A DNA stretch of 64,000 bases from Datisca glomerata. Its lineage: Eukaryota > Streptophyta > Magnoliopsida > Cucurbitales > Datiscaceae. Shown piece after piece: positions 10,646-22,019 of this stretch (its first letter is position 1; each line of letters begins with the position of its first letter). The stretch is from the NCBI GenBank assembly GCA_003255025.1, contig QANY01008042.1, forward strand, positions 532,600-596,599, given 5' to 3'. The notes below the pieces were generated by a model. It ran no database searches. It was not told the origin of the DNA and saw nothing but the letters and a program-made list of their open reading frames with translations. The position numbers were made by a program, and so were the translations under genes.

Positions 10646-11639
10646 CTATGTCGATTCTGACTTTCTCCGATTTTTTCATACATCGTCGCAGAGAAAACCC
10701 TTAGGGTGCGTTTGGTATGAGGGGAAGTGAGGCAATATGCTTGGGAGAAAGCAATCGATTACGTTGTTTGATTTGAAAGTTTTTTAGAGTATGTAAATAA
10801 TCAGAATGTGAAGATCTCCTCATTTTGAGGGTATCTTAAACCACCCAAAATTGGGGGTTATTTCCATGCCGAGCATCTCTACTTTTTCTTTCTTCTTCTT
10901 CTTATCAAACTATCCTCCACAAATATATAATAACTATCAATAAATATATTTTGGTCTAAGGGTAAAATTAGAAATCAACAATTATATATGTAATATTTTT
11001 TTAAACATTCAATCAAAATAAATAAATTAATTATCACTATTATATTATAACATTCTCAATTGTTACCACATAAAGTGATCTTTATTTTTCAGACATTGTA
11101 TTCTCCCACAGTACTATAATCTTGATTATTGAGCTGAAAATCATGGGTATTTTTCTTATAAGAATTATTATCTTTTATTGTAAAGTATATACCATATTAA
11201 TACACTTGTAGCGGTATTGATTCAATTGTATGAAAAATATTTGATGAAAATTTACATGACGCATTATAATATAAAGGTTTGGTCAAAAAATTAATAAGTA
11301 TATACGAAAAAAAATTCATGGGTAGAATCTACATTTTGTTATTACTTATGTTAGTCATCTTATTATAAATGAAGTAATTATTATTCATAAACATTTTTAG
11401 TCTAAGAGTAAAATTGAAATTTGATAATAATGCTTAAACCATCCACTTGCCTATTCCATCAAAATAAACAAAGTAATCTAACACATTTATCATTAAATCA
11501 GAACATTGTCAAGTGTTAACAAACAAAGTAATCTTAACTTTCAAGAAAATTTATTGGAAGAGCGTTGATGAGATTCTTCCTGCGTTTGGGGATGTTTGGA
11601 GAAGGTGGTTCTTCCTGCGTTGGGGGTGTTTGGAGAGGG
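10646..11639. other. AT-rich flank between MULE and outer inverted-repeat arm, no gene seen
   Basis: No supported gene. GGGTGCGTTTGGTA at about 10705 resembles the end of a hAT-like MITE, but no partner end was found. Confidence 0.5.
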
Positions 11640-11885
11640 GGTTTTTTGAAGAAGGGGTGTTTGGGTGTAAGTATAGGTTATTCCAAATTATTAAAACGGC
11701 GTTGTTTCAAATAGGTCGAAACGATGTCGTTTTAATTAATTTTAACGTCCATTTAATAGAGTTAGGGTTATGATTTTAAATGTAAAATTTAGATAATTTA
11801 AGGTTTAAATTATAATATTTTTTAGTTTAAAGTTTAAAATATTTATTGATGTTAATTTAAAGCACAAAAATGTAATTTTTCTTAA
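11640..11885 (-). repeat. Right arm of outer inverted repeat
   Basis: Reverse-complement partner of 487-732; see that entry. The arm ends about 300 bp upstream of the TATA-like box of the BIG GRAIN 1-like gene. Confidence 0.72.
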
Positions 11886-12187
11886 AAAAATTTACATAAT
11901 TATATAATATAACATCTAAAAATGATCATATACAATGTAATTTCATAACACTGATAAGAACGGCGATGTCGCATAGGATTTTTCAATTGAAAGAAATTTG
12001 TAACTAATAAACTTCCTTACCAGATAAAATTAGTGTGAGCAGTATACTCATAATTTAATTCATTACTTTGTTTTTTTTTAAATCTACTGTCTTGAACAAT
12101 TATCTTTAGTCTAGCAATTTAATTCCAATCTTCTGGGCCTCTGGCAACTAATTCCAGCTTGGAATGACGTACATGCGCTTGCATCCC

Positions 12188-12196
12188 TTATAAGTG
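12188..12196 (+). promoter_or_regulatory. Putative TATA box of the BIG GRAIN 1-like gene
   Basis: CTTATAAGT lies about 30 bp upstream of a CT-rich stretch (from 12222) that looks like a pyrimidine-patch transcription start region. It is the only good TATA-like element close upstream of the gene. Confidence 0.5.
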
Positions 12197-12217
12197 CGTC
12201 TGAAGCAGAGTGACTCA

Positions 12218-12221
<4 letters not shown>

Positions 12222-12250
<29 letters not shown>
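12222..12250 (+). repeat. (CT)n in the 5' leader
   Basis: A perfect CT dinucleotide run. A second run at about 12477-12509 lies in the same leader. Confidence 0.95.
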
Positions 12251-12253
<3 letters not shown>

Positions 12254-12389
12254 CATCCCTTGTTCCTCACTTCTCTGTTCAAGCGTGGGCTTTTGTTCTC
12301 ATTACTCTCTCAGTCTCTCTCTCTCTAAGCCATCAAGCACTGATAAACCACCATATCTGCTTTGCTTCTTTCTTAGTTTCCCTTTCTGT

Positions 12390-12401
12390 ATGAAATTATA
12401 A
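12390..12401 (+). promoter_or_regulatory. Upstream ORF 1 (3 codons)
   Basis: ATG AAA TTA TAA in the leader of the BIG GRAIN 1-like gene, about 200 nt upstream of the main ATG. It affects translation only if the transcript starts upstream of it, as the TATA-like box suggests. Confidence 0.5.
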
Positions 12402-12425
12402 ACAGAATCGCCGTCTCTCTCTTCA

Positions 12426-12449
12426 ATGTGTCTTTGCTCTTTCCAATAA
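12426..12449 (+). promoter_or_regulatory. Upstream ORF 2 (7 codons)
   Basis: ATG followed by six codons and TAA. It ends 149 nt before the main ATG and is followed by a second CT run at about 12477-12509. Confidence 0.5.
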
Positions 12450-12474
12450 TCAAATATCGTTTCTATTCTCTCTC

Positions 12475-12512
<38 letters not shown>

Positions 12513-12598
12513 TTACCATTTCTCCCTCTAAAGCTCCAGTCTTTGACACTCCTCGAACCAGACAACAAACAGAGAGACACATAATTGTTTTAAAAGAA

Positions 12599-13789
12599 AT
12601 GGGTATGTGGGATAACTCCATCCGAGAAGATCGAATTCGACATCGAAGAGAAAACCCATCTTTCTCTTCCACTCTTCTCGACGCCATTTACCGCTCCATC
12701 GACGAGACCAACGGCGAAGGAGAAGAGCGACTGATTTTCTACAGAGAAACAACCATGGCAAAAAAACAGAGTAGTGGTTTGAAGGACAAAGAAGAAGAGG
12801 ACGAAACGGTGCATTTTCGACGAGCTTGCTTGCTCGAGAAGTGGATGGAGAAGAAGAAAGTGAGTGAGAAATCCGTAGTTCGAAGAAATTCGATGGCTGA
12901 TTTCGACAGAAAAACTAGAAATGTTCGTGATCGTGATTTTAAGCTGTGGAATTCATGTTCGAGTTCTTCAGATTCGAGCAGTGGAGGTGGGTTTTCATCC
13001 TCCGAATCTGAATCTTTTCATAATTCAAGATCGAGATCATCCGCATACACCATTCAGAAGCCGAAGCCAATCAAAACCAGTGCTTCAGCCCGAACAGAAG
13101 ATCATCAATTTCAAGCATTTGGTAAAAATGGCGAAGAAAAATCGTCTGTTTCAGCAAACAAACCAAAGAGCGAAAATGGGTCAATGAAAACGAAGTTAAA
13201 AGCCTTGAAAATCTATGGAGATTTGAAGAAAATAAAGCAGCCAATTTCACCAGGAAATCGGCTTTCAAGCTTTTTGAATTCCCTCTTCAATGGAGGAAGT
13301 CCAAAGAAGGCAAAGTTTCCAACCTCCGTTTCTGTCAACAACTGCGATGATGACCGTACGACAAAATCAAAATCGCCACATGGATCAACGTGTTCTTCTG
13401 CATCATCGTTTTCAAGGTCTTGTTTAAGCAAAACCCCGTCGTCAAGAGGAAAAGTTAGCAACAATGGCAGCGGCACCAAGAGATCAGTGAGATTTTGCCC
13501 TGTTAGTGTGATTGTGGACGAGGATTGTCAACCATGTGGGCAGAAAAATCTACATGAAAACGAGCCAGTTCTAATGGCAATCACATCTCTGAAAAATTCC
13601 TTCACAAATGGTAATTGTCAAGAGGATGATGACGACGACGACGATGCAATGAGTGATTCAAGCTCTGATCTTTTTGAATTAGAAAATCTTTCAGAAATTG
13701 GGATTGAGAGGTACAGTGAAGAATTGCCTGTGTATGAGACAACCCATTTTGATACAAATCAAGCTATTGCTAATGGTTTGATCTTGTAA
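12599..13789 (+). CDS. BIG GRAIN 1-like protein, single exon, 396 aa
   Basis: An intact intronless ORF. The start at 12599 gives MGMWDNSIRE; upstream in-frame sequence has no ATG and is the CT repeat. Residues 20-35 (PSFSSTLLDAIYRSID) are the conserved N-terminal motif of the BIG GRAIN 1-like family. The middle is Ser/Lys/Arg-rich and low in predicted structure. Near the C-terminus an Asp run precedes SDSSSDLFELENL and YSEELPVYETT, the family's C-terminal signature. No signal peptide or membrane span is visible. In rice, BG1 is a plasma-membrane-associated protein that promotes auxin response or transport and grain size; function here is inferred from the family. A BG1-like paralogue number (A to E) cannot be assigned by eye. 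Leader features: a TATA-like box at 12188, two CT runs and two short uORFs. Confidence 0.9.
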   Translation: MGMWDNSIREDRIRHRRENPSFSSTLLDAIYRSIDETNGEGEERLIFYRETTMAKKQSSGLKDKEEEDETVHFRRACLLEKWMEKKKVSEKSVVRRNSMADFDRKTRNVRDRDFKLWNSCSSSSDSSSGGGFSSSESESFHNSRSRSSAYTIQKPKPIKTSASARTEDHQFQAFGKNGEEKSSVSANKPKSENGSMKTKLKALKIYGDLKKIKQPISPGNRLSSFLNSLFNGGSPKKAKFPTSVSVNNCDDDRTTKSKSPHGSTCSSASSFSRSCLSKTPSSRGKVSNNGSGTKRSVRFCPVSVIVDEDCQPCGQKNLHENEPVLMAITSLKNSFTNGNCQEDDDDDDDAMSDSSSDLFELENLSEIGIERYSEELPVYETTHFDTNQAIANGLIL

Positions 13790-16700
13790 TTCCAAAAAAA
13801 TGAAGAAAATCTGTGAAAATTTTCTTAGTTCTTTTTTTCAAGTAATTAGGTTTTGGGGCTTAAGGGGTACAATTTACATCAGAGATGAATTTACCTTTTT
13901 TTTTCTACATCCTCTCTTTTAATCAGGCTCTACCTCACCCTTTTGATGGTTATCTTGTTAATATTGTGTCGTAGTATGGAGAGTGATAAAACATGAACAT
14001 ATCACATAATCACACTAGTATGAATGTTCAACTTAACAATTATGTCAATACAGTTAGATCGTTTATATTTTTAAGGTCATCTGAGAAGCGGGATTATGAT
14101 TAATTAGATTGAGATTATAGTTAAAAAAAGTAAAGAGCTTTAAGATCTTGAGAATTTGGAAAGAATGCATTTCACACACATGAAATGTAACAAAGTTGAG
14201 GGGGAAAGACCGAAGAGCATGGAGGATGAGGTAAAAGCAAAGGGCAGATTTTCCAATCTTCTCAAGTATAAGAATAGAGAAAGAAAAGCGTTTGCTTACT
14301 CTACATACAATTTGTTAAGTTTGGTGGGGGCCTCATAATGAATTGCTTCAATAGAACACAATCTTCATTTATTATAATTCAAATGAGGATTAATATTGTT
14401 AGTCAAAAAAGTTTCATATATATTCTCCTTTTTATTTTGTATAATTTTTGGTTAAAGTCATTTGCTCAAGTATATTTTTACTAGTGATGATTTGGTTTTA
14501 CAAGCTGTAAAAAATAAGAAGAATTGGATGAGATTAATATAAAGGAAAAGAGAGCAGTTGTTGGGTTGGTCTCAAAAGTAGTGGACAAAAGGATCTATAT
14601 TTTGATCCTTAAATCCTTTGATGTCAATTTTGGTTGGCTAGCTTCTTAATCTAAGACCAATTTGCTATAGCTAGCTCTCTAAGTTATTGTTGAAGGGTTT
14701 CTTAATGATATTGCTTCTAATCTAATTCATTTTCCAACCAAGCTGATCATACAAGCATTATAATAAGCAACTTCTTGGTATATCTTATTAATTAAACCAT
14801 TGTATTTCACTCCTCATAGACTACTAAACTTGTTATTACTCAACTAGACCAAAGGAAAATAAAAGAAAGAGAGAAAAATCTAAATGAGACCATATAGATG
14901 CAAAATGTCAAAAGCCAGAAGCTTTAATAGTTGTGGTTTCAAACCAATTTATGCCAAAAACATCTTTAACTATGCTCACCACTCACCCAGGAGCATTAGT
15001 TTAAAAAAAACTCACATGAGTATCACAGAATATAAGTGAGGACACAACTTTATTGGGAGTCACAAGTTTTCTTTTGGAAAAAATGGAAGTCTCTAATCAT
15101 TTGGTTTCATATTTAGAACATCTAGAGAAAAAGAAATTGACCCAAATGTTTATATGTTGCAGATAAAATATTTTTTTTTTAAAATTGTTGTCTTGCGAAA
15201 TTTTAGTTGAAAAAATAATTCACTCATTAAGTCTATACGTGCTTCTTGTAATTAATTACAAAACATTATATTTAGAGTAAAAGACTTCTACCCTCGTTAG
15301 AGAAGAGAAAGTTCCTCATTATAATCAGTCAATAGATTAAAACATTTCTTTTGTTTTCATGATAAAATAAATTAGTGTCTCATTTACATTAATGTGAAAA
15401 AAACTCACATGAGTATCACAGAATATAAGGAGGAAAATTTTTCTATTTCAAAATATGTTTAGTGTCATTTGACATTAACATTAATTAATGTGAAAGAGTA
15501 TTATATGCTATTTATCATAGATATGTATGGTGGGCACAATATATGTGTAATAATAAAAGTTATATTTGATGTATATATTAGTTTTTAATATGATATTGAA
15601 AATTCAATATTACTAATTCTTATATATAGTCTCATCCGATATTTCTTTCTTTGTATTCTAAGTGACAGTTTTTTTTCTTTTTACTTTAATTTGTTTAGAT
15701 TTTAATCATATAATTTAATATTAGGTATGTGACTGCCTAATACATTAACGTCAATTATGGTAGTTATTTTTTTTCTTTTTCTTTTTTGTTAAATATAAAT
15801 GAGAGTTTGTATATAGAGGACCACAGAATCATAGCAGTGTGATTTGCTAATTAAGTTACAATTAAACTAATCTTAACTATTAAATTCTAATCAATGCGAC
15901 AGCTATGAAAGGTAAAGGCCATTCCTATTGACAAAAGTGGTATATATAGGCTTAAAAGGGTTATAGATTTGATCATTAATCTTATAGGGACAAGAGGTTA
16001 GTTTAAAGTTATGTGATTATTAAATAAAATTTGGTAGTGAGTTATTACACTTAAATGAATAAGCATTTTCGAATATTACTAGCCGTGATTTAAATTTTTT
16101 GATAAATTAAGATGTTTTTTTTTCACAAGTGAAATTATACTAATTAATCATCCCCCCATATGGTTTGGTGAAGTGAAGTCAGCTGGAATTTCGGTAACAA
16201 TGATGAGATTAAATGATATAATGGAGGTACACCATCTATATTGCTTCATGGAATCCTTTATTATTACTTTCCATTAATCATGAAGTTAAGTTACCTAAAT
16301 ATGTGTTAAAATAATATTTCTCCATGCTTATGATCTTGATCTCTGCATTAAAATATTGTTTGAAAATCTTGCAATTCCCAAAGCTGGTTGTCATTAGTTT
16401 GATTATGGGTAAAATTAGATGAATTATCAATCAATAGATTCCGGACAGAATCGATTTTGTGCAATGGTCTAAGCATTGTATTCTGGTAAACCGATAGCTT
16501 TAACTATCAATAGAAAAGTCAAAAATTTATCATCCAATTCAAATAGTCAACCCATGTGATATTCAGTTCAAATTAATTCTTCGCTATTCAATTCAGACGG
16601 TGGGACAGGGATGCGAAATGGGATTTCACAGCACTAATCGCGAAATGGAAATGGGAGATTTTGTTTAAGGAAGAATCCTAGTGAAGAAGAAGCACTCGCG

Positions 16701-17576
16701 AAGAAATCTTACGTTACGAAGAATCCCTACAAATCGTGAAGAAGTCCTATGAATAAACGAAGAAAAAGCACCCCCCCTCACGAAGCACACTAGCGGAAAA
16801 GAAGCACCCCACCCCTTCACATCTGAGCAAAACACGCGCTTTGTCTCTTTCAATTTTTTTTTATAATATCAAAACTCGGTGTTTTGATGAGAGGGTAAAA
16901 ATGTTTAAAAGTTGATCACGTGATGTGCACGTGACCTACTTACGGGTTTAGGATGGAAATTTTGAGGGAAGGGGTGTAATTGAAAGTTGATGAAAGTTGA
17001 ACTGAAAATTAGAAAGATTTTAAAGTTAAAGAGATCTACTTAATAATTAGTCAAAGTTTAAGGAGTATCTTTAAAATTACTCTTAATAAAACATGGTAGT
17101 GTTAAGTACTATTCTAATTCTTATCTTAGGACATGTCTTAAATAAATATCTAAGTGTTGCATTATAATTCACTTAATTAAATAAAATATCAAATTTATTT
17201 AAACGAGAAAATAAATTCAAGTTTTTTTTTGCAGCCTCATGACAAAATTTTAAAAAATAAATTAGAAAGCAGAATCTTCAGAGGACCCATTTTAAATTTC
17301 CAGTAAGATCCAAAAGAAAGAAGAACAAAAATGTTGACGTAATTTTGGCACATACCAAAATTAAGCAAATATCACACAGCAATTCCTGTGGCTCTCTTGA
17401 CTGTAGTACCTTTTTGGATTAGGGTTTCAATTTATACCACAAATTTGTCTTCATTATTGGCTCAACCTTCTTGATAAATTAGTTGGTGCTGTCCATTTTT
17501 ATGTGTGCATGTTGGGTCAAGTACCGTTGCAATAGTATCTCTGGTGAGCTTTGTCTGCTTCCATTTTCAGATATCA
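13790..17576. other. AT-rich intergenic region downstream of the BIG GRAIN 1-like gene
   Basis: The first 100-200 bp probably hold the 3' UTR. The rest has no supported gene. A direct repeat of about 32 bp containing CTCACATGAGTATCACAGAA occurs at about 15004-15036 and 15398-15429. The ORFs at 14156-14338 and 16665-16853 lack recognisable features. Confidence 0.6.
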
Positions 17577-17858
17577 TAATATTCTTTGTATATTATATAC
17601 GTAGACACATATATACATGTATGTTATATTTGAGTTTTCGTTTGACAATTAATCAGAGCTTAAATGATTAAGTTGGGCTAAATTTTGACCAATAATAATA
17701 TGTCAATTGGTAATGTTCAGCTTATAATATTAATTACGAGTTCAAGATCAAAAACTTCATGGGTTGATTTTCTAATTTAGAGAAAGAGGTTTTTTTTTAT
17801 CGATTGCAAATCAAACAAAGTGACATATATATGTACATACATAAAATATATTACGAAG

Positions 17859-18092
17859 CCTCATTTTGACCAACGTCTTGGCCGAAACCTCATTTTGACC
17901 AACGTCTTGGCCGAAACCTCATTTTGACCTTTGACCAACGTCTTGGCCGAAACCTCATTTTGACCAACGTCTTGACTGAGACCTCACTTTGGTCAACGTG
18001 TAGGCCAAGATCTCATTTTGGCCAACGTATAGGCCGAGATCTCATTTTGGCCAACGTCTTGGCCGAGATCTCATTTTGGCCAATTGGCTGAA
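17859..18092 (+). repeat. 29-bp tandem minisatellite, about 8 copies
   Basis: Consecutive units of CCTCATTTTGACCAACGTCT plus TGGCCGAAA, drifting to GATCTCATTTTGGCCAACGT in the later copies. One unit has a short insertion. It lies upstream of the TATA-like box inside the proposed left LTR. Confidence 0.9.
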
Positions 18093-18369
18093 TTTTTTGT
18101 TTTAGGGTTTCATCTTGGCCGATTTTGACCAAGATGTTTTTGGTTGGTAAAAGATGAATTCTGATGTTTTCGATAACAAGATGCGATTGTAGATAACAAG
18201 GCTTTGAATCTCAACATATATTTAGAATTCGTAGATAATTCAAGTTGCCTAAATGTTAGAAGAGATAACTCAAGTTTTAAATTTTAAAATTCAAATCAAC
18301 AATGCAGATAAGGATATCAAATTTTGTGATCAAGCCGAGGAAAGTCCATTTGTGTGAAGACTCTACTTC

Positions 18370-18379
18370 TATAAAAGGA
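18370..18379 (+). promoter_or_regulatory. TATA box of the truncated LTR element
   Basis: TATAAAAGGA in the proposed left LTR, about 500 bp before its 3' end. Confidence 0.55.
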
Positions 18380-20410
18380 GACCAAGTAAACAGATGAAGG
18401 GGTGCAAAACAACATCCAAAAAAATCAAGCTTTAAACTTGTCAATCTAGTTTTGTTCTTGAGTTTTACTTCTTAGTTTTTCACAAACCAGTGCGGTTTTT
18501 ATTTTCGTAAGTATTTTACTTTAGCAACTTTTAAGTTTACTCTTCGCAAACTTTAGATTCAATTAGTTAGAGTTGCTCTTTTGTTAGTTGTTCATTTTTC
18601 TAAATAGTCATATAAAGTTTGAGTTTCTTTGCTCATTTTTGCCTAGCATTTCGATTTCAATTTGAGTTCTTAGGTTTTTATTGCAAGTAATGGTAGGACT
18701 CTAAAGGAGATTTATTTCATACTCATCATAATTGTTCTATGATTAGAAGTTAGATAAACATTTAGATATCTTTTAAATTCGGTTTTTTTTACTGAATTTT
18801 GGCATGTTTGCGCACTAATTTATCATGGACGCATCTTTTAAATTAGGTGTTTATCAACCTAATAAGTTGGCTGAGATTTTTAGCCAAGCATATCTTTTTC
18901 ACACCCAATGGGACACTAATCGGGAGTTTATGCCCACTACTAGATCATAGACTCGAAACTCAGAATTGGGAGAAGATTCAAAGGTGAATGTTGGGTCTAA
19001 GGCAATTGAAGGAGAAATGGCCCAAGGCGGAGAGGCTGGTCAAGATAATATTCATACTATGTCTGAAAACCTACAACAAATATTTCAAATTATGAATCAA
19101 GGTTTTCAGAATCTGAACCAAACAATGTAAACGGTTCAACAAAGTCTTTTGGAGATGTCAGAGGCGTTCTGGCAACATGTGCAGCCAGCACAACAAAAGA
19201 GAGTTGAGCAATCGGATTCGTACTAGCCGCTGCCAGTGAGATGGAACAACCAACCCAAGGGTACAATGCTGACAATAATGGTCAGAATTGGAGGGTTGGC
19301 CAAAATGATGCACATGCCGCCAATGTGTTGGTTCGGCCAAGACCAACTCAAGGTTATAACGGTCAGCCTTTAGACCATGAAGCCATTGAGAAGTTTCCAA
19401 GAGGTTAAAGGTGTCCGGATTTCTATTTATTTTATGGGGACGAGAATCAATCCACGGTAGAGCATACTGGCCGATTCATAACCCAATGTGGAGATGTTAT
19501 AGGGAAAATATTTTTGAAGTTGAAATTATTTACCAATTCCCTAACTGGCACGGCTTTCACTTGGTACATTAATCTTCCCGCCAATTCTGTCCCAAATTGA
19601 CAGGCCATGGAGCATTTCGATTCCCTCGAGCTCTCATTTCTAAGAGGTTAAAGTTTGAGTTTATTTGTTCATTTTGCCTAGCATTTCGATTTCAATCTAA
19701 GTTCTTAGTTTTTTATTACAAGTAATAGTAGGACTCTAGATTAGATTTATTTCATACTCATCACAATTGGTTTATGATTAGAAGTTAGATAAACATTTGA
19801 ATATCTTTTAAATTTGGTTTTTTCAACCGGATTTTGGCACGCTCGCGCACTAATTTATCAGGGACACATATTTTTTGCTCGGACCGTCGTCGCGCTCTAG
19901 GTGTTTATCGACCCAGCAAGTCACCCGAGACTTTTAGCCAAACAGTATTTGTATAATTTCTCTTTAGATTAACCTATGTTTATTCTATGTTTTGCTACAT
20001 TAGTATTCTATTTCACGAAATTATATAATTTTTTTTATGAGTAATCAAATAAGTGTATATGTATAGGTAGAAGTTTTTTATTTTTCTCGTTAAAATATAT
20101 TACAAATAATTTATTTACTTCATACATGGTTATATGAACAATTGATCAAGGGATCTAAATATAATATTCTTTGTATATTACATAAGTGCACACATATACA
20201 TGTATGTATACGTATAATTTCTCTTTAGATTAACATAGGTTTATTCTATGTTTTGCTACATTATTATTCTATTTCACCATTTTTTATATAATTGTTATAC
20301 GTATAGATGGAAGTTTTTTTTTTATTTTCTCGTTAAAATATATTCCAAATAATTTATTTACTTCATACATGATTATATATGAACAATTGATCGAGGGATC
20401 TCATAAATAT

Positions 20411-22019
20411 AATAACTTTACCTACTCCAACAAAAAGAAATATTTATTGCATGATTATCTTATCAAGGTGTTGCAGTTGACGCCGATGATTAAATGTTTC
20501 GTGTAATTTCTTTTGAACGTATCTCAAAATTTAAATATCTCGTTTCACAAAAAAAATAAAGATCCTTTTTCTCCGAACATTATTTTTAAGAGTGAACAGA
20601 TTTATTTATGCAATTGAAATATAAATACGTATTCATATACGTATATGTATTAATGCGAATAGACCTGGCCAAGGATGCGATTTGTCGTCTGCCAAACCAA
20701 AGCATGCCATAAAAGAAGTGGTAGTGGGACACAGAAACTCGGATAGAGAGACAGACTGAAATTTGGATATGGAAGGCAGCTTAGCCCAATTCTGTCATTT
20801 TTCTATCGCACGTGATGGGCTGGTCCATCATGTTTCAGAACTGTCACTCATCCACACGTGTACTCATCTACACGCAGATCCACGTAAGATCCTCTACCAA
20901 TCTGCCACATACCAAAATTAAAAAATTAACATATTTCATTCATTTGCCTTATTACTTCATGCTTTATATCCAAGATCACCTTCACACCAATCTCATATGG
21001 AAACTTCATGTTCGGGGTCCAATGTGAGAGTATTTGTTTAACATATCTAAACTGTTTGTTACTGTTTTGATCTGGACGGTTCAGATCTATCTGATCGCCT
21101 TCTAAATTAATAATTTCTCGTTTTGTCTTTTAACATTTTTTAATACAAGTCGTCTGTTCATCGAAATGGATAGTTTAGATGTAATATATTCTCTTATGTT
21201 CTCTTCAATAAGAGAGAATCTGCATCCATCTCATATGGAGTGATCTAAGAATGAAACATCATATTGTAAAAAATATCTCATTTTGTAACTAATCGTCTCT
21301 TTAGTTACTCTTTTTCTCGTACGGTAACAAAGAAAAACCAAGACATCATTCTTTACACACACGTGTTATTTTTCACTTAATTATGTTTACATGGATTATT
21401 AGATTGCTCGAATTTTAAAATTATGAAATTGTCTTTTAAATATTTTTATGTATTTTTATATGACGTGATGTGAGATGATTTAATTAGTATATAACATATT
21501 GATACTAGACTAATACAATAGTCTTATCTTATTTTTAAGCACATTCAATAGAATATAATTGAAATCGTTGAGATGAATGAATTTACACATCTTTAGTCAA
21601 AAAAGAAAAATTAAAAACCAAATCAGCCACTACAATAATTTCAAAGCAAGTGAAGAGAAAAAGACAGAAGGTAGACCAAGGCAGATTTGTGAAGGAAAAA
21701 AGGTGTGTTTGTGGATTGAAAAGGAGAAAGTAGAAGAGAATTTTGGTGATCCCTAGGAGATTGCTTGTTTTTTTGTTTGTTTGGTTGTGTTAAATCAGTC
21801 TTGTTAGCAAATGGTAACAGCTTTTCTATTTTCTTTGTAAGAGAAAGAGAAAGAAAGTAGAATGAGAAGTGTGACATTAGATATTTTCTATTATTCTTCA
21901 ATTAATCTCTCTTGTTTTTCCTCATTTTAGGTGGTTTGTTGTGAACTCCTACTTAATATGCATGAATTACTAATTTTTTTAATAAATTATAATTAGTTAA
22001 AGTTTTATAATAATAATAA
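20411..22019. other. AT-rich intergenic region, no gene seen
   Basis: No supported gene. The purine-rich ORF on the minus strand at 21641-21901 has no recognisable domain. Several CACGTG/ACACGTGT-like boxes occur around 20810-20865 without an adjacent gene. Confidence 0.55.

Larger units (their letters stand above)
17628..19946 (+). mobile_element. Truncated LTR retrotransposon with gag remnant
   Basis: A sequence inserted between duplicated blocks X and Y. A direct repeat of about 290 bp (18614-18891 and 19650-19945) ends in AGCCAAGCA and AGCCAAACA and probably marks the LTR 3' parts. Upstream, the longer left LTR (to about 17626) has a TATAAAAGGA box (18370-18379) and a tandem minisatellite. 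Between the repeats are fragments of a Ty3/gypsy-type gag: CPDFYLFYGDENQ, LFTNSLTGTAFTWYINLP (about 19400-19590), with stops and frameshifts. The gag breaks off directly into the right repeat, so the 3' half of the element and the start of the right LTR are missing. No clean TSD was found. Confidence 0.7.
17577..20410. repeat. 260-bp tandem duplication, first copy split by an LTR element
   Basis: Block X (ATAATATTCTTTGTATATTA..., 17577-17627) recurs at 20160-20210. Block Y (GTATAATTTCTCTTTAGATT..., 19951-20160) recurs at 20212-20410. In the second copy X and Y are contiguous. In the first copy they are separated by about 2.3 kb carrying retrotransposon sequence. The simplest history is a tandem duplication, then insertion into the first copy. 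Confidence 0.8.

Noticed and set aside
12428..12598. N-terminal extension of the BIG GRAIN 1-like protein
   Set aside because: There is no in-frame ATG upstream of 12599, and the extension is mostly the CT repeat read as Ser-Leu.
15004..15429. Two copies of a 32-bp sequence as LTRs or TIRs of a small element
   Set aside because: The match ends after about 32 bp with no matching flanks, terminal motifs or target duplication.
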